NCBI RefSeq assembly: GCF_025725665.1
Contig: NZ_CP107009.1
Span: forward strand, 1,922,001 to 1,986,000
Reading direction: 5' to 3'
Length of the DNA stretch: 64,000 nucleotides
DNA from: Halomonas sp. LR3S48
GTDB lineage: Bacteria > Pseudomonadota > Gammaproteobacteria > Pseudomonadales > Halomonadaceae
Of the stretch, positions 8,637-17,592 are shown piece by piece. The translations under genes and the position numbers were made by a program. Position 1 is the stretch's first letter. Each line of letters begins with the position of its first letter. The notes below the pieces were generated by a model. The model was given only the letters and a program-made list of their open reading frames with translations. It was not told the origin of the DNA and ran no database searches.

Positions 8637-9759
8637 GCAGCGTGACCCAATAGCCGGGTTCATAGTCCACGGGCAGGAAGCGCTCGTGCAGCTCCTTCAT
8701 CGTGGCCTCGGGGTCGAGGTCGTCGAACAGCTCCGGATGGAACCACTTGGCCAGTTGCTGCACGGCGACGAAGTAGTAGGGATTGTTGTAGAACTGGTGC
8801 CAGATGGCATGGAAATTGTCGTTCTCCACGGCTGTGATACCGGTCATGGCGGTGCGCCCGGTCAGCGCCTCGAGCTTGGCATGAGCTGCGTCCAGGTCGG
8901 CACCCGGCCCCACGCCGACCCAGGCACCACCGGGGACGTAGGCGTCCCAGTTGCCGCCGGTCACCACCACGTGCTCGGGGTTGGCGGCGATGATCTGTTC
9001 GGGGTTCAGCGTGCCGAAAGTGGTCGGGATGATGTCCTTGGCGATGTTGTCGCCGCCGGCGATCTCGACGTACTCGCCGAAGTTGCCGGGACCGAAGCTC
9101 ATGCAGCAATCGTCCGAATAGCCGCCGGCGCGATCGACGAAGACGCTCGGCCGCTCATCGTCCGCGACCTCGGCTTCGATCACCTGCGTGACTCGTTCCA
9201 TCTGGGACTCGGAGAATTCGATGAAGGCCTCGGCATCCTCCTCTTCGCCAAACAGCTGGCCCAGCAGACGCATGGAAGGAATGGTGTTTCTTAGCGGGTC
9301 CTCGCGAAAGTCCACGTAGACGATGGCGATGCCGAGTTCCGCCAGCTTGGCGTCGTAGGCGGCATCCTCGGTGGCCCCTCTGGCCTCCAGGTTCATCAGC
9401 ACGACATCGGGGGTGAGGGATGCCGCCTGCTCGACGTCGAAGGTGCCGTCCTTGAAGCCGCCGAAGGTGGGGAGTTCTTTGAGCTCGGGGAATTTGGCGG
9501 CATAGCGTGCGTAGCTATCCGGATCGGCCTGGGAGAAGTCCTCGCGCCAGCCCACCACGCGGGCAAAGGGGTCTTCCGGCTGCAGGGCGCCGAGCAGATA
9601 GACTTGGCGCCCTTCACCGAGGATGACGCGTTCCACGGGAACATCGAGGGTAACGTCGCGTCCGGCGATATCGGTAACGGTGATTTCTTCCGCTTGTGCA
9701 ACGGTGCAGCTGAAAGCCAGCGCCGTGCAGCAGAGAGCCTTCGAGAGGTGGCTGTCCAT
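8626..9759 (-). CDS. Iron-complex ABC transporter periplasmic binding protein
   Basis: A 377-residue periplasmic binding protein of the FecB/BtuF class. The ATG at 9759 gives a signal peptide (MDSHLSKALCCTALAFSCTVAQA) followed by the typical opening EITVTDIAGRDVTLDVPVERVIL; an upstream frame to 9915 lacks such a start. The motif LTPDVVLMNLEARG and a late GGNWDAYVPG region fit iron-chelate receptors. No TonB-dependent outer-membrane receptor is encoded nearby, so the ligand is unknown. A Fur-like site lies 103-121 bp upstream, arguing for iron repression. Confidence 0.85.
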   Translation of the reverse strand: MDSHLSKALCCTALAFSCTVAQAEEITVTDIAGRDVTLDVPVERVILGEGRQVYLLGALQPEDPFARVVGWREDFSQADPDSYARYAAKFPELKELPTFGGFKDGTFDVEQAASLTPDVVLMNLEARGATEDAAYDAKLAELGIAIVYVDFREDPLRNTIPSMRLLGQLFGEEEDAEAFIEFSESQMERVTQVIEAEVADDERPSVFVDRAGGYSDDCCMSFGPGNFGEYVEIAGGDNIAKDIIPTTFGTLNPEQIIAANPEHVVVTGGNWDAYVPGGAWVGVGPGADLDAAHAKLEALTGRTAMTGITAVENDNFHAIWHQFYNNPYYFVAVQQLAKWFHPELFDDLDPEATMKELHERFLPVDYEPGYWVTLHER

Positions 9760-9861
9760 GTGCTTTGGGTCATCGCTCTGTGTGGGGCGGGAGCAAATGT
9801 CGAAACGGCTGAAGATGCCTCGTATTTCGCGTACTGGCCCGCTAAGAAAACGTATAAACTG

Positions 9862-9880
9862 GCTATTGAGTATCATTCCC
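9862..9880 (-). promoter_or_regulatory. Fur-like box upstream of the iron-complex ABC operon
   Basis: Read on the minus strand the 19-mer GGGAATGATACTCAATAGC agrees with the Fur consensus GATAATGATAATCATTATC at 14 of 19 positions, including an intact AATGATA core. It lies between the RidA gene and the binding-protein gene, about 100 bp before the latter's start, where an operon promoter is expected. Confidence 0.55.
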
Positions 9881-9948
9881 ACTCGCAAGCGCGGCCAGTA
9901 TGGTGCAACTCTCATTTTTTGTCGAGATGGGGGAGCGAAGACGTTGCG

Positions 9949-10410
9949 TCATGCTTCGGTGTCGGTATCACGGTCCGAGCGAGGGGCGGGTGCCGGCTGT
10001 CGCGCCATCAGTGTGATCTCGACATTGGCGCCGCCGCTGAGACGCGGCGATTCGGTGCAGGTGCGTGCCGGGTAACTATGGTTCTCGAAGAATTCGGCAT
10101 AGGCGGCATCCATGGTGTGGATGGTATCCAGATTGGTCAAGTGGATGTCGACCCGCACCACGTGGGCCATCGAGGCGCCGGCGTATTCCAGCATGCGCGA
10201 CAGCCGGCGCATCACCCAGCGGGTCTCCTCGGCAATGTCGCCCAGCACGGCCTCGCCCCCCTGAATATCGGTCACCGTCAGGCCGGAGAGGAAGAGATAG
10301 TGGCCATCCATCGCAATGTGACTGCCCGGGAAGACCGGAACGGCAAGCGTCGGATCGTTGAGGAAGCGATGCATGGCGGCTGGGCCTCGTTGGGTTGTTG
10401 TCACAGTCAT
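9949..10410 (-). CDS. RidA (YjgF/UK114) family protein
   Basis: RidA-family proteins hydrolyse reactive enamine/imine intermediates made by PLP enzymes, or act as related deaminases. The protein keeps the fold's GxxLFLSGLT region, the mid-helix DIAEETRWVMRRLSRML, and the C-terminal signature around YPARTCTESPRL with the Arg that binds the substrate carboxylate. The start at 10410 (MTVTTTQRG) gives 153 residues, longer than the ~130 of canonical RidA through both ends, so it is a divergent subgroup. It is read in the same direction as the iron importer but separated by a 189-bp gap with the Fur-like box, so co-transcription is uncertain. Confidence 0.75.
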   Translation of the reverse strand: MTVTTTQRGPAAMHRFLNDPTLAVPVFPGSHIAMDGHYLFLSGLTVTDIQGGEAVLGDIAEETRWVMRRLSRMLEYAGASMAHVVRVDIHLTNLDTIHTMDAAYAEFFENHSYPARTCTESPRLSGGANVEITLMARQPAPAPRSDRDTDTEA

Positions 10411-10542
10411 TGTGGCGTCTCGCTCAAGAGGCGCAAGCACTTGCCTTCATGGGGAGCGTATCCGATGCTATCGGCTGAGGCTTGTTGCGTTGCAGTATTC
10501 GGCGCCTCTCGGTTCATTTCACTCCCGGACAAGGCATAGCGC

Positions 10543-11958
10543 ATGGACAGTCAGTGGGCGGGTAACGGGCATATCGAGAACCGCACTTTCGACGAGATAC
10601 AGGTTGGCGATACGGCATCGCTCGAAAAGCGCCTGACCTTCGATGACATCAAGCTCTTCGCGATCATGTCCGGGGACATCAACCCGGCTCACCTGGACGA
10701 CGATTTCGCCAAGAGCACGCGCTTCCAGGAAGTGGTGGCCCACGGTATGTGGGGCGGGGCGTTGATCTCCACCGTGCTGGGCACCGAGCTACCCGGGCCG
10801 GGTACTATCTACCTGGGCCAGACCCTCCGCTTTCGCAAGCCGGTGCGCCTCGGTGACGTGCTGAGGGTCAGCGTACGTGCCCAGCGCAAGGATACCCAGC
10901 ACAAGCGCATCACCTTCGCGTGCCTGTGCACCAACCAGAATGGCGAGACCGTCATCGAGGGCGAGGCGGAGGTCCAGGCGCCCACCGAGAAGATTCGACG
11001 GCCTCGCGCCGTGCTGCCGCGGGTACGGCTGGCCGAGCGGGCGCGCCTGCACGAGATGCTCAGCGCCGCCGAGCATCCCGCGCCGGTGACCATGGCGGTG
11101 GTGCATCCGGTGGATGAAGTCTCGATCCTGGGGGCCTATGAATCGGCTCGTCAGGGGCTGATTCGCCCGGTACTGGTAGGGCCAAAGGCCAAGATACAGG
11201 CTGCCGCCGAAGCCGCCGGTATCGACATCGCCGAGTTTGAACTCATCGACGTGCCGCACAGCCACGCCGCAGCCGCCGAGGCCGTAGCATTGGTCCGGGC
11301 AGGCCGGGTGGAGGCGCTGATGAAGGGGGCGCTGCACACAGAGGAATTGCTGCATGAGGTGGTCAAGCGCGACACCGGCCTGCGCACCGAGCGCTGCCTG
11401 AGCCATGTGATGGCCTTCGACGTGCCGACCTACCCACGACCATTGTTCATTACCGATGCGGCCATCAACATCTATCCGACCCTTGGCGACAAGAAGGACA
11501 TCATACAGAACGCCATCGACCTGGCTCAGGCGGTAGGCAACGAGTTGCCCAAGGTGGCGATTCTCTCGGCGGTGGAGACGGTCAACCCCAAGATCGCCTC
11601 GACCGTGGAGGCTGCTGCGTTGTGCAAGATGGCCGAGCGGGGACAGATTCGCGGCGGCGTGCTCGATGGCCCGCTGGCCTTCGACAACGCCGTTTCCGAG
11701 GCGGCAGCCGCGGCCAAGGGCATCGTCTCACCGGTGGCGGGGCGCGCCGACATCCTCGTGGCGCCGGATCTCGAGTCGGCCAACATGTTGATGAAGCAGC
11801 TCACCTACCTGGCCGATGCCACAGGTGCCGGGCTGGTGGTCGGCGCCCGGGTGCCCATCGTGTTGACCAGCCGCGCCGACGATGCCATCACCCGAATGGC
11901 TTCTTGCGCCCTGGCACTGCTGGTGGCGGAGCAGCACAAGAAGGTCAGGCTGTCATGA
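10543..11958 (+). CDS. MaoC-like hydratase / phosphate acyltransferase fusion
   Basis: A two-domain protein of 471 residues. Residues ~15-145 form a MaoC hot-dog domain with the R-hydratase signature FAIMSGDINPAHLDDDFA (Asp and His present). Residues ~165-471 form a PTA/PTB domain (phosphate acetyl/butyryltransferase), with GALHTEELLHEVV, DAAINIYPTLGDKKDIIQNAIDLA and NMLMKQLTYLADATGAGLVVGA. The PTA half exchanges CoA for phosphate on acyl-CoA. The MaoC half suggests 2-enoyl or 3-hydroxyacyl-CoA handling, or only acyl-CoA binding. It overlaps acetate kinase by 4 bp (ATGA), so the pair makes acyl phosphate and then ATP. Confidence 0.88.
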   Translation: MDSQWAGNGHIENRTFDEIQVGDTASLEKRLTFDDIKLFAIMSGDINPAHLDDDFAKSTRFQEVVAHGMWGGALISTVLGTELPGPGTIYLGQTLRFRKPVRLGDVLRVSVRAQRKDTQHKRITFACLCTNQNGETVIEGEAEVQAPTEKIRRPRAVLPRVRLAERARLHEMLSAAEHPAPVTMAVVHPVDEVSILGAYESARQGLIRPVLVGPKAKIQAAAEAAGIDIAEFELIDVPHSHAAAAEAVALVRAGRVEALMKGALHTEELLHEVVKRDTGLRTERCLSHVMAFDVPTYPRPLFITDAAINIYPTLGDKKDIIQNAIDLAQAVGNELPKVAILSAVETVNPKIASTVEAAALCKMAERGQIRGGVLDGPLAFDNAVSEAAAAAKGIVSPVAGRADILVAPDLESANMLMKQLTYLADATGAGLVVGARVPIVLTSRADDAITRMASCALALLVAEQHKKVRLS

Positions 11959-13175
11959 GCCGCGAGATCCTGGTCGTCAACAGCGGCTCCTCGAGCCTCA
12001 AGTTTGCCCTCTTCGACGCGGCCTGCGCCGACAGCCCCATGGCCATGGAACTGCGTTGTCGCGGTCAGTTCTCGGGGCTTGGCGACCAGGCGCGAGTCGA
12101 GCTGGGGACGGGTTTCGATGAAGCTGCTGACGAAGCATGTACTGCCGCACTGCGTAACGTACCGCTTATGCTGGGTCACCAAGGCGCGCTGGCTCGGCTG
12201 CTGGAGTGGATCGAGGCTAGCCCGGCCCTGGGTGACATCCACGCCGTGGGCCATAGGATTGTCCATGGCGGGGCGCAGTACCGTGAGCCGGTGCGCCTCG
12301 ACAAGGAGAGCCTGGCGGGCCTGGAGTCGCTGGTCGACCTGGCGCCGCTGCACCAGCCCTATGGCCTGGCGCCGGTGCGGGCACTGGCTGGCCTGCGCCC
12401 GTCGCTGCCCCAGGTGGCTTGCTTCGATACCGCTTTTCACGCGACTCAGCCAGCAGTGGCGCAGACCTTCCCACTGCCGCGTCGTTTTCACGAGCAGGGC
12501 GTAATCCGTTACGGCTTCCACGGCCTCTCCTTCGACTACGTCAGCCGCGCCCTGACCGAACAGGTGCTGCCGCAGCATCGCCAGGCGGTGTCTGGAGGAC
12601 GCACGATCATCGCCCATCTGGGCAACGGTGCGAGCCTGTGCGCGCTACGCGATGGCAGGAGCGTGGCCGCCACCACCGGTTTCACCGCCGTGGAGGGGCT
12701 GATGATGGGCACCCGCAGCGGCAGCCTCGACCCGGGCCTGGTGCTGCACTTGATCCTGCACGAGGGCATGGCCGCCGAGGTGGTGCAGCGCATGCTCTAC
12801 AAGGAGTCGGGATTGCTCGGCGTGTCCGGCATCAGCGGCGATATGCGCGAGTTGCTGGCCAGCCAGGCGCCCGAGGCGACCGAAGCCGTCGAGCTGTTCG
12901 TCTACCGTATCGTGCGCGAGATCGGCAGCCTGGCGGCGGCGCTGGGCGGGCTCGACCATCTTGTCTTCACCGCCGGCATCGGCGAGCATGCCGCTTCGGT
13001 GCGCGCCGCCGTGGCCCAGGGCTGCGAGTGGCTCGGCGCGCAGCTCGATGCCAACGCCAATGCCGACCATGCTACCGATATCGCCGCCGCCGACAGCCGG
13101 CTCGGGCTATGGGTCGTTCCCACCGACGAGGAGCGCATGATCGCCTGGTACACCGCCGCCGAACTGGCGCGCTAG
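11955..13175 (+). CDS. ackA: Acetate kinase
   Basis: Transfers phosphate from acetyl phosphate (or a similar acyl phosphate) to ADP, or the reverse. A 406-residue acetokinase with NSGSSSLKFALFD at the N-terminus, HRIVHGGAQY, FDTAFHATQP, RYGFHGLSFDYVS, HLGNGASLCAL and MGTRSGSLDPG, all standard family motifs. The start ATG overlaps the stop of the MaoC-PTA fusion. An upstream extension of the frame to 11622 is antisense-like noise inside the fusion gene. It converges with and overlaps the following methyltransferase gene by 4 bp. Confidence 0.92.
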   Translation: MSREILVVNSGSSSLKFALFDAACADSPMAMELRCRGQFSGLGDQARVELGTGFDEAADEACTAALRNVPLMLGHQGALARLLEWIEASPALGDIHAVGHRIVHGGAQYREPVRLDKESLAGLESLVDLAPLHQPYGLAPVRALAGLRPSLPQVACFDTAFHATQPAVAQTFPLPRRFHEQGVIRYGFHGLSFDYVSRALTEQVLPQHRQAVSGGRTIIAHLGNGASLCALRDGRSVAATTGFTAVEGLMMGTRSGSLDPGLVLHLILHEGMAAEVVQRMLYKESGLLGVSGISGDMRELLASQAPEATEAVELFVYRIVREIGSLAAALGGLDHLVFTAGIGEHAASVRAAVAQGCEWLGAQLDANANADHATDIAAADSRLGLWVVPTDEERMIAWYTAAELAR

Positions 13176-14281
13176 AGCCTACACACGAAATAGTCGTTCT
13201 GAATGTCGTGCTCCAACTGGTGAACCTCGATACTGCGGAAGCCAGCCTCCTCCAGATAAGCCAACGCGCGCTCGCGCCCCCACATGGTGCCCAAGCCTTC
13301 GCCGCCTTGGGCCAGCGATACCGTCATGCAGTGGCTTACCGATACCGCGTAGAGCATGGTGCCCAAGGGATGCTCTCGGTCGAGATGGTGGTGGCTCGAA
13401 GCGTGGATGTCCTGCACCAGGTAGACGCCGTCCGGTGCCAGGGTGCGGTGGATGCCCTTGAGCAGGCTGCGCGGGCGGGCCTGGTCATGAATGCCGTCGA
13501 AAGTGGTCACCAAGTCGAAGGCATCGGGCTCGGCGGTGATATCGAAATCGCTCAGGTCGCGCACCTCGAAGGTGAGGTTGGCGAGGCCGGCCCGGTCGGT
13601 TTCGCGGCGCGCCCAATCAATGGCTTCCTGCGAGAGGTCGTAGCCGACGAAACGGCTGGCTGGGTAACGCTCGGCCATGGCCATCAGTGCCCGGCCGCGA
13701 CCGCAGGCGCAGTCGAGCACCCTGATGCCGCTCTCGAGCCGCTCGATAAGAGCCTCTGCCAGCGGCAGGATGGCGTCGAACAGGGCCGGCAGCACCGTCT
13801 GGCCGCTGTCGCTGGCCATTACCTCCTGAAAGCGCGGGTAGCGCGAATAGGGCACGCCGCCACCTTCACGGAAGCAACGCACCACGTCGTCCTCTACACT
13901 TCCCAGAATGGCGATAAACTGCGAGTAGACGGCGAGATTGGCCGGGCCCTTGTCCGTCAGCAGAAGAGCATGAGCCTCCGGCAGCCAGTAAGTGCCAGCC
14001 TGCGGGTCGGTCTCGACCACGCCGCTGGCGACCATGCCCCCTAGCCATTCACGCACGTAGCGTTCGTCGAGATCGGTGCGCATGGCCAGGGCCACACTGG
14101 TTTCCGGTGCTGCGCCGGCCATGGCCGACAGTAGGCCGGTGCGATGGCCGAGCGAGAGCAGCAGCATCAAGCCGCTTTCGTTGAGTGCGTTTACCAGCCG
14201 CTCCTCGAAGGCTTCGGTTGCAGCGTCGATGTTGATATTGGTGTTGTCATGCTGGGTACCAAGCGCGTGAATGTCACACAT
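13172..14281 (-). CDS. Class I SAM-dependent methyltransferase with N-terminal winged helix
   Basis: A 369-residue protein. The first ~120 residues resemble the winged-helix dimerisation domain of Rv2258c-like methyltransferases (TDLDERYVREWLGGMVASGVVE). The rest is a Rossmann methyltransferase with SAM motif I VLDCACGRGRALMAMAERYP, motif II around FVGYDLSQ, and DLVTTFDGIHDQARP. The substrate is unknown, probably a small molecule. The start at 14281 has AAAGGAG upstream. It is transcribed divergently from the GlxA-type regulator, which is the obvious candidate controller. Confidence 0.8.
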   Translation of the reverse strand: MCDIHALGTQHDNTNINIDAATEAFEERLVNALNESGLMLLLSLGHRTGLLSAMAGAAPETSVALAMRTDLDERYVREWLGGMVASGVVETDPQAGTYWLPEAHALLLTDKGPANLAVYSQFIAILGSVEDDVVRCFREGGGVPYSRYPRFQEVMASDSGQTVLPALFDAILPLAEALIERLESGIRVLDCACGRGRALMAMAERYPASRFVGYDLSQEAIDWARRETDRAGLANLTFEVRDLSDFDITAEPDAFDLVTTFDGIHDQARPRSLLKGIHRTLAPDGVYLVQDIHASSHHHLDREHPLGTMLYAVSVSHCMTVSLAQGGEGLGTMWGRERALAYLEEAGFRSIEVHQLEHDIQNDYFVCRL

Positions 14282-14419
14282 GGTCGCTCTCCTTTGTTCT
14301 GTTGTGGCTATCGTCTTGGCCGTGCTCGTATTCCGTGTATGGCAGCGGCATGAGCCACGTTACGACCGCCGGTTCGGCGCTACGCAAGAGCAATACGACG
14401 TAATCGAGAGTTTTCTGCC

Positions 14420-15454
14420 ATGAGGAGCGATGTCGAAGCCGACGAACCGTTGACCATTGCGCTTCTGGCCACGCCCGAGGCGACCGCCTCGACGCTGTAC
14501 GGCATGTTCGACCTGTTCGGTTCGGCGGGGCGGGACTGGAACTTCCTGATTCACGGTCGATTGGGTGAGCCACTGCTGCGCCCATTGATCGTCTCGCAGA
14601 GTGGCGAAGGGTTTCGCGCCTCCAATGGTGCCTGGATTCAGCCCGACAGCAGCCTGGCCGAGTGTCCGTTGCCCGCCGCGGCCTGTATCCCCGATCTCTT
14701 CATTGCTCCCGATGAGCCATTGACGGGGCGTTACGAGGCGGAAATCGCCTGGCTGCGTGAGTGCCATGAAAAGGGGGCGCTACTGGCGGCGGCCTGCACC
14801 GGCGCCATGCTGCTGGCCGAAGCGGGAATGTTGGAAGGAGAGGAGGCTACGACTCATTGGGCGTATTGCGAGGCCTTGGCGCGCCGCTATCCCCAGGTGC
14901 AGGTGTATCCGCATCGAATCCTCGTTGCCAGCGGGGAAGGGCAACGGCTGGTCATGGCCGGCGGTGGTACCAGCTGGTTCGACTTGACGCTCTACCTGGT
15001 GGCGCGACTGTTGGGCACCGACGAGGCAATGCGTCTGGCCCGTGTCCATCTCATCGACTGGCACCAGGACGGACAGCAGCCCTATGCCGTGCTCAGTAGC
15101 TCGCGCCAGGTGGCGGACGCCTGCATCGCGCGCTGCCAGGTGTGGGTCGCCCAGCATTACGATTGCCATTCGCCGGTGGCCGGAATGGTGGAAGTCAGCG
15201 GCCTGTCGGAGCGTGCCTTCAAGCGCCGTTTCAAGGCCGCTACCGGCATGACGCCGATGGACTACGTGCACACTCTGCGGCTGGAGGAAGCGAAGCAGTT
15301 GCTGGAGCAGGGCGACGAGCCCATCGAAGCGATTGCCGAACAGCTCGGCTATGCCGATCCCAGCTTCTTCCGCCGCCTGTTCGGGCGTCGCGTCGGGCTG
15401 ACGCCCAGCCGGTATCGGCGTCGTTTTCGCGGGCTGCGGCTACGCCTGTCCTGA
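14420..15454 (+). CDS. GlxA-family regulator (DJ-1/PfpI domain plus AraC HTH)
   Basis: A 344-residue transcription factor. The N-terminal ~190 residues are a DJ-1/PfpI-like domain with an elbow AACTGAMLLAEAGML, Cys retained. The C-terminal ~100 residues carry two AraC helix-turn-helices (SGLSERAFKRRFKAATGMTPMDYVHTLRLEEAKQLL and AEQLGYADPSFFRRLFGRRVGLTPSRYRRRF). This fusion is the GlxA class, known in other bacteria to regulate amine or amino-acid derivative catabolism. It is divergent from the methyltransferase with a 138-bp shared control region. Confidence 0.85.
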   Translation: MRSDVEADEPLTIALLATPEATASTLYGMFDLFGSAGRDWNFLIHGRLGEPLLRPLIVSQSGEGFRASNGAWIQPDSSLAECPLPAAACIPDLFIAPDEPLTGRYEAEIAWLRECHEKGALLAAACTGAMLLAEAGMLEGEEATTHWAYCEALARRYPQVQVYPHRILVASGEGQRLVMAGGGTSWFDLTLYLVARLLGTDEAMRLARVHLIDWHQDGQQPYAVLSSSRQVADACIARCQVWVAQHYDCHSPVAGMVEVSGLSERAFKRRFKAATGMTPMDYVHTLRLEEAKQLLEQGDEPIEAIAEQLGYADPSFFRRLFGRRVGLTPSRYRRRFRGLRLRLS

Positions 15455-15469
15455 CGAATCCAGTCGATG

Positions 15470-16864
15470 TTACAGCGTTTGCCACGGCGCGGCGGGTGGC
15501 TCGGCCAGTAGCTGGGCCAGCGTATCCAGCGCTTGGGCCAGGGCCTCGCGCGAGGGCGCAGCGCTGAGGCAGAGTCGTAGCGCCTGGGGCGCGGGCTCGC
15601 TGCCCACGCAGAAGGGTTCGGCGCTGCTGACCAGTACCCCCCGACGAGCCAGTGCTTCCACGAACACGGCACTGCGCAGCCCTTCCGGTAGCGGCAGCCA
15701 CAGGTTGTTGCCGTGGGGGCGGCCGCTCGTGGTGTAGCCGGCCAGGCGCTCCCGAGCCATGCGCTGGCGCTCACCCAGTTCCTCGGTCAGCCACTCGAGC
15801 AGAATGGCGCTGTCGCCGCAGGCCACCCAGCGGCACACCGCCTCGACCATCAGTGGCGGCACCATCCAACTCTGGGCACGCAGCGTCGTGCCCAACCGGT
15901 CGCGCAGCGCCGGCGGTGTCAGCAGGGTGCCGATGCGCAGGCCGCCAGCCAGCACTTTCGACGTACTGAAGATGAACAGCGTGCGCTCCGGGGCCAGGCG
16001 ATAAATCGGCGTGCCGCGTTCCGCCTCGGGCAGGTACTGCACGCCATCCTCGACGATCCAGAAGTCGTGGCGCCGGGCCAGGGCCACCAGACGCTCGCGC
16101 CGGGCTTCGCTCAACGGCGTGCCGGTGGGGTTGTTCTGGTCCGGCGTGACATAGACGAGGCGTGGCGGCTGCTGAACGCAGAGCCGGGCCAGGGCGTCCA
16201 TGTCCATACCCTGGTCATCCATCGGCACGCCCAGCACCTTCAGGTGCGCTTGGCTGGCGGCGGTGATCAGGCCGGGGTAGGTGAGGACATCGGCGGCGAT
16301 GCGCTCGCCTGGGCGCGTCAGCGCTTGCAGCGCCAGATTGATCCCATGCTGCCCGCCCTGGGTGACGACCAGCGACTCGGGCTCGGCGGGCATGCCGAGG
16401 CGGGTCATCCAGTCGGCCAGATGCTCGCGGTGGGCAGGTACGCCGCGGTCCGGTTGGTACTCCACCGCGCGCTGGAGAATCTCGGGCTGCTCGGCTATTT
16501 CACGCAGTACGCGTCCCAGGGTGGCGACACGCATCGGATGCGGGGGCGGCAGGCTCAGGCTGAGGTCGACGATACCATCCTCGACGGGACGGCTGGCCAG
16601 GAAGTCCTGGCCTGACGGAGCCTCGTTGCCGCGCACGAAGGTGCCGCTGCCCACTCTGGCCACGACCCACCCTTGGCGCTCGGCTTCGGCATAGGCGCGA
16701 GTCACGGTGCCCACCGTGACCCCAAGGCGATCGGCCAACCGGCGCTGGGGAGGCAGTTTCTGCCCGGCGGAGAGTTCACCGGATTGAATCGCCACGGCGA
16801 TGGAATCGGCAATGGCACGGTAGCGAATACCATCTTCAGCAAGCTGTGGGACCCACATTGTCAT
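15470..16864 (-). CDS. MocR/PdxR-type regulator (GntR wHTH plus aminotransferase domain)
   Basis: A 464-residue PLP-dependent transcription regulator. Residues ~10-75 form a GntR winged helix (YRAIADSIAVAIQSGELSAGQKLPPQRRLADRLGVTVGTVTRAY). Residues ~110-455 form a class I aminotransferase-like domain with the PLP-lysine context IFSTSKVLAGGLRIG and the TPDQNNPTG loop. The start is set at 16864 (MTMWVPQLAEDG); an upstream in-frame start at 16930 reaches into the divergent promoter region. It is divergent from a LysE-type exporter, a recurrent pairing in which the MocR protein senses the exported amino compound. Confidence 0.85.
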   Translation of the reverse strand: MTMWVPQLAEDGIRYRAIADSIAVAIQSGELSAGQKLPPQRRLADRLGVTVGTVTRAYAEAERQGWVVARVGSGTFVRGNEAPSGQDFLASRPVEDGIVDLSLSLPPPHPMRVATLGRVLREIAEQPEILQRAVEYQPDRGVPAHREHLADWMTRLGMPAEPESLVVTQGGQHGINLALQALTRPGERIAADVLTYPGLITAASQAHLKVLGVPMDDQGMDMDALARLCVQQPPRLVYVTPDQNNPTGTPLSEARRERLVALARRHDFWIVEDGVQYLPEAERGTPIYRLAPERTLFIFSTSKVLAGGLRIGTLLTPPALRDRLGTTLRAQSWMVPPLMVEAVCRWVACGDSAILLEWLTEELGERQRMARERLAGYTTSGRPHGNNLWLPLPEGLRSAVFVEALARRGVLVSSAEPFCVGSEPAPQALRLCLSAAPSREALAQALDTLAQLLAEPPAAPWQTL

Positions 16865-16961
16865 GGTGACAATAAAACCTTTGACGGAATATCTGGACTC
16901 ATTATGCTGACAATTGTGCGCTCTATCCAATCGAATTTCTTAATTGTATGGGTTCAATGAC

Positions 16962-17564
16962 ATGGAAGCTCTGGCGTTCCTCGGGCCTGCGGCCCTCTAC
17001 ATGATCTCGATGACCATCACTCCCGGCCCTAACAACATGATGCTCACGGCCTCCGGAGCCAACTACGGCTTCATGCGCACCCTGCCGCACATCTTTGGCA
17101 TCCTGGGCGGCTGTTTTCTATTGTTCGCCGGCATCGCCCTGGGGTTGGGGTTGATCTTCGAGCGCTACCCGGCGGTACAGATGACCCTGCGCGTCATTGG
17201 CAGCGCGTATCTGCTTTACTTGGCCTGGAAGATCGCCACGGCGCCGCCGCCCGATATGCGCCAAAGGAGTGAAGGCAAACCGCTCAGTTTCTGGCAGGCG
17301 GCGGCCTTCCAGTTCGCCAACCCGAAGGCGTGGGTGATGGGCCTGGCGCTGATAGCAGGTTTTCTGCCGGAGGGCGGCGATCCGATAATGAACGCCTTGT
17401 TGCTGGCTGCCTTCGCCGAGCTGGTCGGGCTGCCGTGCATCGCGCTGTGGGCAGGCTTCGGCGTGGCCATCGGCCAGTGGCTCGATACGCCACGCGCCTG
17501 GCGAATCTTCAACTGGACGATGGGAGGGCTCACCGCGGCCTGTGTCTACTTCATTCTGGCGTAA
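16962..17564 (+). CDS. LysE/RhtB family amino-acid exporter
   Basis: A 200-residue inner-membrane protein with six hydrophobic helices. The hallmark TITPGPNNMMLTASGANYGFMRTLPHIFGILGG is split by the usual loops, followed by QFANPKAWVMGLAL. LysE/RhtB proteins export amino acids or derivatives. The ATG at 16962 is used; a TTG at 16944 has no ribosome site. The divergent MocR-type regulator next door probably controls it. Confidence 0.85.
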   Translation: MEALAFLGPAALYMISMTITPGPNNMMLTASGANYGFMRTLPHIFGILGGCFLLFAGIALGLGLIFERYPAVQMTLRVIGSAYLLYLAWKIATAPPPDMRQRSEGKPLSFWQAAAFQFANPKAWVMGLALIAGFLPEGGDPIMNALLLAAFAELVGLPCIALWAGFGVAIGQWLDTPRAWRIFNWTMGGLTAACVYFILA

Positions 17565-17592
17565 TGCTTAGGACAGCCAGCGGCGGCGGGAG

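Noticed and set aside
7584..8645. Plus-strand 353-codon frame opposite the FecCD permease
   Set aside because: Same antisense codon-bias pattern; the permease frame has full family motifs.
11622..11954. Upstream extension of the acetate kinase frame
   Set aside because: Runs through the MaoC-PTA gene out of frame; acetate kinase homology begins exactly at 11955.
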